5,027 nucleotides of DNA from Pseudomonadota bacterium (GTDB lineage: Bacteria; Pseudomonadota; Gammaproteobacteria; Burkholderiales; Gallionellaceae), in the NCBI GenBank assembly GCA_021822115.1, contig JAJZSA010000097.1, positions 1 through 5,027 of the forward strand. Direction: 5' to 3'. The translations under genes and the position numbers were made by a program. The notes under the pieces were generated by a model, which saw nothing but the letters and a program-made list of their open reading frames with translations, did not search any database and had not been told where the DNA came from. This document shows positions 1 to 5,027 of this stretch, in pieces. Position 1 is the stretch's first letter. Each line of letters starts with the position of its first letter.

Positions 1-980
1 CGATCTCCGCCTTCGATGAGCGAGGGCAGACATTCCAGCAACAGGTCGAGACCTTTCTGGTAAGTGAGACGACTGACCACCCCCAGCAACGGCGTGCCCG
101 TCTCCGGGTTCAGCCCCAGACGCTGCTGCAGCGCGCGTTTGACCTCAGCCTTGCCGGCCAGGTCGCTGGCATCGTAATGCGCAGATAGATGCGGGTCGGA
201 CGACGGATCCCACTCCTGCTCGTCGATCCCGTTCAGGATGCCGCTGACCTGTGCACTGCGCGCACTCAGCAGCCCCTGCATGCCGTAGCCCATCTCGCTG
301 CTCTGGATCTCGTGCGCATAGGTCGGGCTGACGGTGACGATGCGGTCGGCGAACTGCAAGCCGGCCTTGAGGAAGGACAGATGACCATGGAATTCCACGC
401 CATGCATCTGGTACAAGGATGACGGCAGTTGCAGGTGCTCCATCCATGTCCGGTCGAAATTGCCCTGGAACGCGATGTTGTGGATCGCCATCACGCTCTT
501 GGCGCGCGGCCCTTGCGCCAGATGCAACCAGGCCGGCGCCATGCCGGTCTGCCAGTCGTTGCAATGCACCAGTTCCGCCTGCCAGTCCAGCGGCGTCTCC
601 GTGCTGCCCAACAGCGCCGCCACACGCGACAACAAACCGAAACGCATCGGGTTGTCCGGCCAGTCGCCCCCCAGGTGATAGTGGTAGGGACCACCCACGC
701 GACAGAAATACTGCGGCGCATCCAGCACCAGCAAAGGCACCCCACTGCCCGGCATGGTCGCCCCCAGCAGACGCACTGGCTCCATGCCCGCGAACGGCAG
801 GAAGGTCGCCAGCACCTCCTGCTGCGGCAACGCTGCCAGCACCTGGCTATAGCCCGGCAACAACACGCGCACGTCCTGCTTCAAGCCGCGCAAAGCCGCC
901 GGCAGCGAAGCGCTGACATCGGCCAGCCCGCCAGTCTTGATCAGCGGATGAACTTCGGAGGTGGCGAACAGGATCTTCAT
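1..980 (-). CDS. glgA: Glycogen synthase GlgA (ADP-glucose type), 3' end outside window
   Basis: This gene encodes the cytoplasmic GT5 glycosyltransferase that moves glucose from ADP-glucose to the non-reducing end of an alpha-1,4-glucan. I translated 326 codons from the ATG at 980; no stop is reached before the left edge. Visible motifs are the N-terminal [21 protein letters not shown] at residues 15-22 (Lys15 is the family's ADP-glucose-binding lysine), HCNDWQTG at 139-146, HNIAFQG at 167-173, [10 protein letters not shown] at 216-225, ILNGID at 248-253 and [12 protein letters not shown] at 303-314. Arg304 and Lys309 in the last motif correspond to the sugar-nucleotide phosphate-binding pair of E. 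coli GlgA. The E. coli protein has 477 residues, so about 150 C-terminal residues, including the conserved C-terminal-domain glutamate, lie outside. The cut is the window edge, not a visible mutation. The start overlaps the pgi stop as ATGA, and no clear Shine-Dalgarno sequence precedes it, so translation is probably coupled to pgi. The start is firm because the conserved N-terminus begins there. Confidence 0.97.
   Translation of the reverse strand, partial: MKILFATSEVHPLIKTGGLADVSASLPAALRGLKQDVRVLLPGYSQVLAALPQQEVLATFLPFAGMEPVRLLGATMPGSGVPLLVLDAPQYFCRVGGPYHYHLGGDWPDNPMRFGLLSRVAALLGSTETPLDWQAELVHCNDWQTGMAPAWLHLAQGPRAKSVMAIHNIAFQGNFDRTWMEHLQLPSSLYQMHGVEFHGHLSFLKAGLQFADRIVTVSPTYAHEIQSSEMGYGMQGLLSARSAQVSGILNGIDEQEWDPSSDPHLSAHYDASDLAGKAEVKRALQQRLGLNPETGTPLLGVVSRLTYQKGLDLLLECLPSLIEGGD
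977..980 (-). other. ATGA stop-start overlap joining pgi and glgA
   Basis: The TGA of pgi (977-979) and the ATG of glgA (978-980) share bases in an ATGA. The preceding 30 nt of pgi (ending CACTGAA before the ATG) contain no GGAG-like element, which suggests that glgA is translated by ribosomes finishing pgi and re-initiating. Confidence 0.85.
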
Positions 981-2623
981 TTCAGTGCGTTGTAGTGATG
1001 GAGGAGCCCATTGGTGGAAGCATCGTGCGAGGCGATCTCCTTGCCGCTGCGCAATTCGGAGAAGATGCGCGAAGCCAGTTGCTTGCCCAGTTCGACGCCC
1101 CACTGGTCGAAGGAATTGATGTTCCACACGATGCCCTGCACGAAGATCTTGTGCTCGTACAGCGCGATCAGACGGCCGAGCGTGCGCGGCGTCAGTTGCT
1201 GGAACAGGATGGAATTGGTCGGTTTGTCGCCCTCGAACACGCGATGCGGCAGCAAGGCGGCGATGGCCTGCTCGTCCATGCCGGCGGCCTGCATCTCGGC
1301 GCGCGCCTCGTCCGCGGTCTTGCCACGCATCAAGGCTTCCGTCTGCGCGAAATAGTTGGACAGCAGCACCGAGTGATGCTCGCCCAGCGGGTAATGCGTC
1401 TGTACCGAGGCAATGAAGTCCGCCGGGATCATCTGCGTGCCCTGATGGATGATCTGGAAATAGGCGTGCTGACCGTTGGTACCGATGCCGCCCCACACGA
1501 TAGGGCCGGTCGGATAATCGACCGCATTGCCGTCGCGATCGATGTACTTGCCGTTGCTCTCCATGTCGGCCTGCTGGAAATAGGGCACGAAATGTTCCAG
1601 CGCCTGATCGTAAGGGATCATGGCATGCTTGGTGACATCGTGGAAGTTGTTGTACCAGACACCCAGCATGGCCAGGATGACCGGCATGTTGCGCTCCAGC
1701 GGCTCGCTCAGGAAATGGCGGTCCATATCATAGGCACCGCGCAACAACTCCTCGAAATTGTCCATCCCCACTGTCAGCGCGATAGGCAGGCCGATGGCCG
1801 ACCACAGCGAATAGCGCCCGCCCACCCAGTCGGCGAACTCGAACATGTTGGCGGTATCGATGCCGAATGCCGCCACCTCCTGCGCATTGCTGGAAAGCGC
1901 CACGAAATGCCGCGCCACATGCTGCTCATCACCCGCCTGTTGCAGGAACCAGGCACGCGCCGAACGCGCGTTCATGATGGTCTCCTGCGTAGTGAAGGTC
2001 TTGGAGGCGACAATGAACAAGGTGGTCTCGGGATCGAGCACTTCCAGCGTCTCCAGCAGGTCGGTGCTGTCGATGTTGGAGACGAAATGCGGCTTCACGT
2101 TGCTGTGGTAATGATGCAGCGCACGGCACACCATCAACGGTCCGAGGAAAGAACCGCCGATGCCGATGTTCACCACATCGGTGATGGCCTTGCCGGTATA
2201 GCCCAGCCATTGTCCGCTGCGCACCTCATCCGAGAAGCGGCGCATGCGGGCCAGCGTGGTGCGCACGCCGGGCAACACATCCTGCCCGTCAACCAGGATG
2301 GGAGCATGCTGCGCATCGAGTGCGGCACGCAAGGCAGTGTGCAGTACCGCGCGCTGCTCGGTGACGTTGATCTTGTCGCCACCGAACATACGCGCGCGCC
2401 AGCCTTCGACATCCGCCTGCCGTGCCAGCGCCATCAGGTGCTGCATGGTCTCGTCGGTGATCAGGTTCTTGGAATAGTCGAGCAGGATGTCGTCCATGCG
2501 CAACGAATAACGCGCAAAACGTCCCGCATCCTCGGCGAACGCCCGGCGCAAGGAATAGCCCTGCATGGCCTGACGGTGTTGCTGCAATGCCAGCCAGGCC
2601 GGCGATGTGGTCAATCGAGTCAT
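977..2623 (-). CDS. pgi: Glucose-6-phosphate isomerase
   Basis: This is the cytoplasmic phosphoglucose isomerase that interconverts glucose-6-phosphate and fructose-6-phosphate. The protein has 548 residues, close to the 549 of E. coli Pgi, and resembles the classic proteobacterial/eukaryotic type with two SIS sugar-isomerase domains. Motifs seen are [11 protein letters not shown] (152-162), SKTFTTQET (207-215), the first family signature around [14 protein letters not shown] (265-278, with Arg270), ESNGKY with catalytic-base Glu355, [15 protein letters not shown] (381-395) with His386, and the second signature [10 protein letters not shown] ending at Lys514. These match the Glu, His and Lys active-site residues of characterised enzymes. 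The frame is open upstream to 2746, but the added 41 residues would overlap the end of glgB and look unlike Pgi. The ATG at 2623 gives the family N-terminus and has a Shine-Dalgarno sequence. The gene lies 16 bp after glgB and overlaps glgA by 4 bp, so it is an internal operon member, linking the fructose-6-phosphate pool to glycogen synthesis or degradation. Confidence 0.98.
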   Translation of the reverse strand: MTRLTTSPAWLALQQHRQAMQGYSLRRAFAEDAGRFARYSLRMDDILLDYSKNLITDETMQHLMALARQADVEGWRARMFGGDKINVTEQRAVLHTALRAALDAQHAPILVDGQDVLPGVRTTLARMRRFSDEVRSGQWLGYTGKAITDVVNIGIGGSFLGPLMVCRALHHYHSNVKPHFVSNIDSTDLLETLEVLDPETTLFIVASKTFTTQETIMNARSARAWFLQQAGDEQHVARHFVALSSNAQEVAAFGIDTANMFEFADWVGGRYSLWSAIGLPIALTVGMDNFEELLRGAYDMDRHFLSEPLERNMPVILAMLGVWYNNFHDVTKHAMIPYDQALEHFVPYFQQADMESNGKYIDRDGNAVDYPTGPIVWGGIGTNGQHAYFQIIHQGTQMIPADFIASVQTHYPLGEHHSVLLSNYFAQTEALMRGKTADEARAEMQAAGMDEQAIAALLPHRVFEGDKPTNSILFQQLTPRTLGRLIALYEHKIFVQGIVWNINSFDQWGVELGKQLASRIFSELRSGKEIASHDASTNGLLHHYNALK

Positions 2624-2630
2624 GCCCCTT

Positions 2631-2637
2631 CCCCCTT
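2631..2637 (-). promoter_or_regulatory. Shine-Dalgarno site of pgi
   Basis: A purine-rich AAGGGGG on the minus strand ends 7 nt before the ATG at 2623, filling most of the 16-bp gap after the glgB stop. It supports this start for pgi over the upstream in-frame alternatives inside glgB. Confidence 0.65.
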
Positions 2638-2639
2638 GT

Positions 2640-4811
2640 TCAATCGGCACGTTGCAGCACGATGCCAGCCAGTGGCGGCAACACCAGCGCGATCGAGCGC
2701 GCCATGCCATGGCTAGCGATCTCCTCGCTATGCTGGCCATAGCCATTGCCGAGGTTGCCGCCGCCGTAATGATGCGAATCGCTGTTCAAGCGTTCGATAT
2801 AACGCCCGCCCTGCACCACGCCGATGCGATAGCCGTGGCGCGGCACCGGCGTGAAATTGAGCGCGACCACCACCTCGCTGCCGTCGCGCGCGATGCGCCG
2901 GTACACCAGCACCGACTGCTCGGCATCGTCGCATGCCACCCACTGGAAACCATCATGCGAGAAATCCAGCTCATGCAAGGCCGGCACATCGCGATACAGC
3001 CGGTTCAGGTCGCGCATCAATGCCAGCATGCCGCTGTGTTCGCCGCGGTCCAGCAGATACCACTCCAGTTCGGCGCCGACCTGCCATTCGCGCCCCTGCG
3101 CGAACTCGTTGCCCATGAAATTGAGCTTCTTGCCCGGCATGGTCATCTGATAGGTGAGCAACAGACGCAGGTTGGCGAACTTCTGCCAGGCATCGCCGGG
3201 CATCTTGTCCAGCAGCGAACGCTTGCCGTGCACCACCTCGTCGTGCGAGAACGGCAGCACGAAGTTCTCGGTATAGGCATACAGCTGGCCGAAGGTGAGC
3301 ATGTGCTGGTGATAGCGGCGATGCACCGGCTCGTGCTCGATATAGGCCAGGGTGTCGTTCATCCAGCCCATGTTCCATTTCATGGAGAAGCCGAGTCCAC
3401 CCAGCCAGGTGGGACGCGACACCATCGGCCAGGAGGTGGATTCTTCGGCGAAGGTCAGCGTGCCGGGGAAGCGCTCGTGCGTCATCACGTTCAGTTCGCG
3501 CAGGAAATCCACCGCCTCCAGGTTCTCGCGCCCGCCATAGCGATTGGGCAACCATTCGCCGTCCTTGCGCGAATAGTCGAGATAGAGCATCGACGCCACC
3601 GCATCCACCCGCAAGCCATCGATGTGGAACTCGTCCAGCCAGTAAGCGGCACTGGCCAGCAGGAAGTTGCGCACCTCGTTGCGGCCATAGTTGAAGATCA
3701 GCGTGCCCCAGTCCTGATGCTCGCCCAGGCGCGGGTCTTCGTGTTCATACAGCGCAGTACCGTCGAACTGTGCCAGCGCCCAACTATCCTTGGGAAAATG
3801 TGCCGGCACCCAGTCGAGGATCACGCCGATACCGGCGATGTGACAGGTCTCCACGAAATGACGGAAATCGTCCGGCGTGCCAAAACGGCTGCTCACGCCA
3901 AAATAGCCGGTGGTCTGATAGCCCCAGGATTCATCGAGCGGATGCTCGCTGACCGGCATCAGCTCGATGTGCGTATAGCCCATCTCCTGCACATACGGCA
4001 CCAATTGCTCGGCCAGTTCACGGAAGCCATAGAAACGGCCATCCCAGTGGCGACGCCAGGAGCCGGCGTGCACCTCATAGATGTTCAGCGGACGATGCTG
4101 CCAGTCACTGTCCGCACGTTGCGCCATCCACGCCTCGTCACGCCAGGCATAGTCGTGCTGAGGCACCACCCGCGCCGCCGTACCCGGACGCATCTCGAAC
4201 GCGCAACCGTACGGGTCGGTCTTGGTCAGCAGCTGACCGCTGTGACGGTTGCGGATCTCGAACTTGTACAGTTCACCGCCACCGATATCCGGGATGAAGA
4301 TCTCCCACACGCCACTGCTACCCAATGCACGCATAGGATGGATGCGGCCGTCCCAGCCGTTGAAATCGCCCACCACGCTGACGCGCTCGGCATTCGGCGC
4401 CCACACCGCAAAGCGCACGCCCCACACCCCCAGCGATTCCATATGATGCGCGCCGAGCATGCGATAGGCCTGCTGCAAACGGCCTTCGCCGAACAGATGC
4501 AGGTCGTGCTCGGTGATGCTGCTGGGGAAGGTGTAGGCATCATGCACTTCCAGCACATGCCCGGAATAATTCAGGCGCAACAGACAGGGCGTAGGCAAGG
4601 CCGTGCGGCCGCGCCAAGTGAACAGACCTGCGGCTTCTACGCGTTCCAGCGCCAGCCAAGTACTGCCGTCGTATACCGAGACATCGGTGCAGTACGGCTG
4701 GAACACGCGCAACACATATTCCGACCTTGCATGATGCTGCCCCAGATATGAGAAGGGGTCATGATGGCGCGCATCCAGGATGGCGCGCCTGTTCTGGCTT
4801 TCATTCGGCAT
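2640..4811 (-). CDS. glgB: 1,4-alpha-glucan (glycogen) branching enzyme GlgB
   Basis: GlgB cleaves alpha-1,4 links in a growing glucan and re-attaches the chain through alpha-1,6 links (GH13 branching enzyme). The protein has 723 residues against 728 in E. coli. In order it shows an N-terminal beta domain (about 15-105), a CBM48-type domain (about 125-215, with [24 protein letters not shown]), the catalytic (beta/alpha)8 barrel (about 240-610) and a C-terminal beta domain. The four GH13 regions are intact: DWVPAH (333-338); GLRVDAV with nucleophile Asp403; TFAEEST with acid/base Glu456; [10 protein letters not shown] with Asp524. Spacing between the three catalytic residues equals that of E. 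coli Asp405, Glu458 and Asp526. One oddity is [10 protein letters not shown] at 302-311, where most GlgB proteins I recall read Ala-Pro in place of Gly305-Val306. The ATG at 4811 lies 6 nt after AGGAG. It is the first gene of a glgB-pgi-glgA operon. Confidence 0.98.
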   Translation of the reverse strand: MPNESQNRRAILDARHHDPFSYLGQHHARSEYVLRVFQPYCTDVSVYDGSTWLALERVEAAGLFTWRGRTALPTPCLLRLNYSGHVLEVHDAYTFPSSITEHDLHLFGEGRLQQAYRMLGAHHMESLGVWGVRFAVWAPNAERVSVVGDFNGWDGRIHPMRALGSSGVWEIFIPDIGGGELYKFEIRNRHSGQLLTKTDPYGCAFEMRPGTAARVVPQHDYAWRDEAWMAQRADSDWQHRPLNIYEVHAGSWRRHWDGRFYGFRELAEQLVPYVQEMGYTHIELMPVSEHPLDESWGYQTTGYFGVSSRFGTPDDFRHFVETCHIAGIGVILDWVPAHFPKDSWALAQFDGTALYEHEDPRLGEHQDWGTLIFNYGRNEVRNFLLASAAYWLDEFHIDGLRVDAVASMLYLDYSRKDGEWLPNRYGGRENLEAVDFLRELNVMTHERFPGTLTFAEESTSWPMVSRPTWLGGLGFSMKWNMGWMNDTLAYIEHEPVHRRYHQHMLTFGQLYAYTENFVLPFSHDEVVHGKRSLLDKMPGDAWQKFANLRLLLTYQMTMPGKKLNFMGNEFAQGREWQVGAELEWYLLDRGEHSGMLALMRDLNRLYRDVPALHELDFSHDGFQWVACDDAEQSVLVYRRIARDGSEVVVALNFTPVPRHGYRIGVVQGGRYIERLNSDSHHYGGGNLGNGYGQHSEEIASHGMARSIALVLPPLAGIVLQRAD
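4766..4789 (-). repeat. Near-perfect inverted repeat within the first codons of glgB
   Basis: The plus strand reads GGCGCG-CATCC, one A, then GGATG-G-CGCGCC, so the two arms match over 11 bases with a single bulged base. In the mRNA this spans nucleotides 23-46 of glgB (codons 8-16) and would fold as a 6-bp GC stem, a one-base bulge and about 5 more pairs with a small loop. It encodes ordinary residues (RRAILDARH). It lies at the edge of the initiating ribosome's footprint, so an effect on translation is conceivable but not shown. Confidence 0.6.
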
Positions 4812-4817
4812 TCATCG

Positions 4818-4822
4818 CTCCT
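4818..4822 (-). promoter_or_regulatory. Shine-Dalgarno site of glgB
   Basis: AGGAG on the minus strand ends 6 nt before the ATG at 4811. It decides between two overlapping ATGs: the one at 4815 is only 2 nt from the site and opens a four-codon frame (MNAE, then stop), whereas 4811 has normal spacing and opens glgB. Confidence 0.8.
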
Positions 4823-4829
4823 GTGCCGC

Positions 4830-4858
4830 AATATAGCCGCTTAAATCCGCAAGGACAA
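4830..4858 (-). promoter_or_regulatory. Predicted sigma-70 promoter for glgB-pgi-glgA
   Basis: On the minus strand, TTGTCC (4853-4858; 4 of 6 matches to the -35 consensus) and TATATT (4830-4835; 5 of 6 to the -10) are separated by exactly 17 bp. Transcription would start near 4824, giving a leader of only about 13 nt that still contains the whole Shine-Dalgarno sequence. This is a sequence prediction. Read-through from the tRNA promoter is an alternative or additional source of transcript. Confidence 0.5.
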
Positions 4859-4864
4859 TGCGAC

Positions 4865-4880
4865 CTTGAGAGTAGTCAAG
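4865..4880 (-). repeat. Small inverted repeat upstream of the glgB promoter
   Basis: CTTGA and TCAAG form a 5-bp inverted repeat around six bases, just upstream of the predicted -35 box. No T-run follows, so it does not look like an intrinsic terminator for the tRNA. It could be a regulator half-site pair or chance; five base pairs is weak evidence. The rest of the 89-bp spacer holds only a weaker ACCCA/TGGGT pair at 4884-4901. Confidence 0.25.
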
Positions 4881-4900
4881 AGAACCCAGGGGAGATTGGG

Positions 4901-4985
4901 TGGTGCGAAAGGAGAGACTCGAACTCTCACGCCTTGCGGCGCTGGAACCTAAATCCAGTGCGTCTACCAATTCCGCCACTTTCGC
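4901..4985 (-). tRNA. tRNA-Leu, anticodon UAG
   Basis: An 85-nt class II tRNA folds completely. The acceptor stem GCGAAAG pairs with CTTTCGC over 7 bp, followed by discriminator A and an encoded CCA (4901-4903). The anticodon stem CTGGA/TCCAG carries the loop TTTAGGT, giving anticodon TAG (4949-4951), which reads CUA and, by wobble, other CUN leucine codons. The long variable arm (stem CGCC/GGCG with a GCAA tetraloop) and the D-loop GG sequence are leucine features. The T arm is GAGAG-TTCGAGT-CTCTC. It corresponds to the isoacceptor called leuW in E. coli. It lies on the same strand as glgB and 89 bp before it, with its own -10 box upstream. Confidence 0.98.
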
Positions 4986-4988
4986 GTC

Positions 4989-5004
4989 GCAGCCGGGAGG
5001 CTGC
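4989..5004 (-). repeat. Hairpin in the tRNA-Leu 5' leader
   Basis: GCAGCC and GGCTGC form a perfect 6-bp inverted repeat around a 4-nt loop (TCCC on the minus strand), ending 3 nt before the first base of the tRNA. It lies in the leader that RNase P would remove. A role in processing or start-site placement is possible, but it may have no function. Confidence 0.5.
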
Positions 5005-5016
5005 TCGGGGGCGCGG

Positions 5017-5022
5017 ATTATA
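5017..5022 (-). promoter_or_regulatory. -10 box of the tRNA-Leu promoter
   Basis: On the minus strand this is a perfect TATAAT, ending 31 nt before the tRNA 5' end. A very GC-rich stretch (CCGCGCCCCC) follows it at the expected start-site region. Such a GC-rich discriminator is typical of stable-RNA promoters under stringent (ppGpp) control; that this one is so regulated is inference. The -35 box would fall beyond the right edge of the window. Confidence 0.7.
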
Positions 5023-5027
5023 ACCGA

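Noticed and set aside
145..745. Minus-strand open frames of 139 and 84 codons at the left
   Set aside because: They are out-of-frame shadows of glgA; their Arg/Ala-rich translations match nothing I recognise.
419..995. Plus-strand open frames of 165 and 188 codons at the left
   Set aside because: They lie opposite glgA, whose translation is unmistakable. The 188-codon frame is again in antisense register.
995..2716. 573-codon open frame on the plus strand across pgi
   Set aside because: It is in exact antisense register with pgi and stays open only because TTA, CTA and TCA codons are missing from pgi. The translation is rich in His, Arg, Gln and Ala with no recognisable domain, and the minus strand carries a complete, motif-perfect Pgi.
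2624..2746. 41-residue N-terminal extension of pgi
   Set aside because: It would overlap the end of glgB, is Arg/Cys-rich and unlike Pgi. The ATG at 2623 has a Shine-Dalgarno site and gives the family length.
2607..4751. 714-codon open frame on the plus strand across glgB
   Set aside because: The same antisense-register effect against glgB. Its low-complexity composition and the intact GlgB on the other strand make it a shadow.
4865..4880. Intrinsic terminator after the tRNA
   Set aside because: The stem is only 5 bp, not GC-rich, and no T-run follows on the minus strand.
4727..5023. 98-codon plus-strand open frame including CERRDSNSHALRRWNLNP
   Set aside because: This part is the reverse complement of tRNA-Leu read as protein, a well-known false gene call; the rest is antisense to the start of glgB and its promoter.
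1..5027. Mobile element, CRISPR array, defence or phage genes, or an undescribed system
   Set aside because: No repeat-spacer pattern, terminal inverted repeats, transposase or recombinase motifs were seen. Nearly every base is explained by glgA, pgi, glgB and the tRNA. A tRNA gene can serve as an integration site, but no duplicated tRNA 3' end is present in the window.

Overview
The window reads as an ordinary, GC-rich chromosomal segment from a bacterium, most likely a proteobacterium. Beta- or gammaproteobacteria is my best guess, with beta slightly favoured. The reasons are the E. coli-like lengths and motifs of all three enzymes (GlgB 723 aa, Pgi 548 aa, GlgA starting [13 protein letters not shown]), sigma-70-type promoter elements, and a tRNA gene with an encoded CCA end. 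The species cannot be determined from the sequence alone.

Everything real lies on the minus strand. In transcription order (high to low coordinates) it holds: a -10 box and short leader at the right edge; a tRNA-Leu(UAG) gene (4901-4985); an 89-bp spacer with a plausible sigma-70 promoter and a good Shine-Dalgarno site; glgB, glycogen branching enzyme (2640-4811); pgi, glucose-6-phosphate isomerase (977-2623), 16 bp after glgB; and glgA, glycogen synthase (1-980). The glgA start codon overlaps the pgi stop codon in an ATGA, and the gene runs off the left edge after 326 codons. Because its end lies outside the window, glgA is easily missed by an ORF search, although it is the gene occupying the first 980 bases.

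The three genes form a tight glgB-pgi-glgA operon for glycogen storage. Pgi supplies glucose-6-phosphate from the fructose-6-phosphate pool. GlgA extends alpha-1,4-glucan chains from ADP-glucose, and GlgB adds alpha-1,6 branches. Phosphoglucomutase and ADP-glucose pyrophosphorylase (GlgC), which are needed between Pgi and GlgA, are not in the window.

I found no mobile element, CRISPR array, phage gene, toxin or defence gene, and no undescribed system. The observations worth a second look are small: the placement of pgi inside the glg operon, a Shine-Dalgarno-less glgA start coupled to pgi, a strong hairpin within the first codons of glgB, the tRNA gene directly upstream without a visible terminator, and an AP-to-GV change in a usually conserved GlgB segment. 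The very long open frames on the plus strand are shadows caused by avoidance of TTA, CTA and TCA codons.
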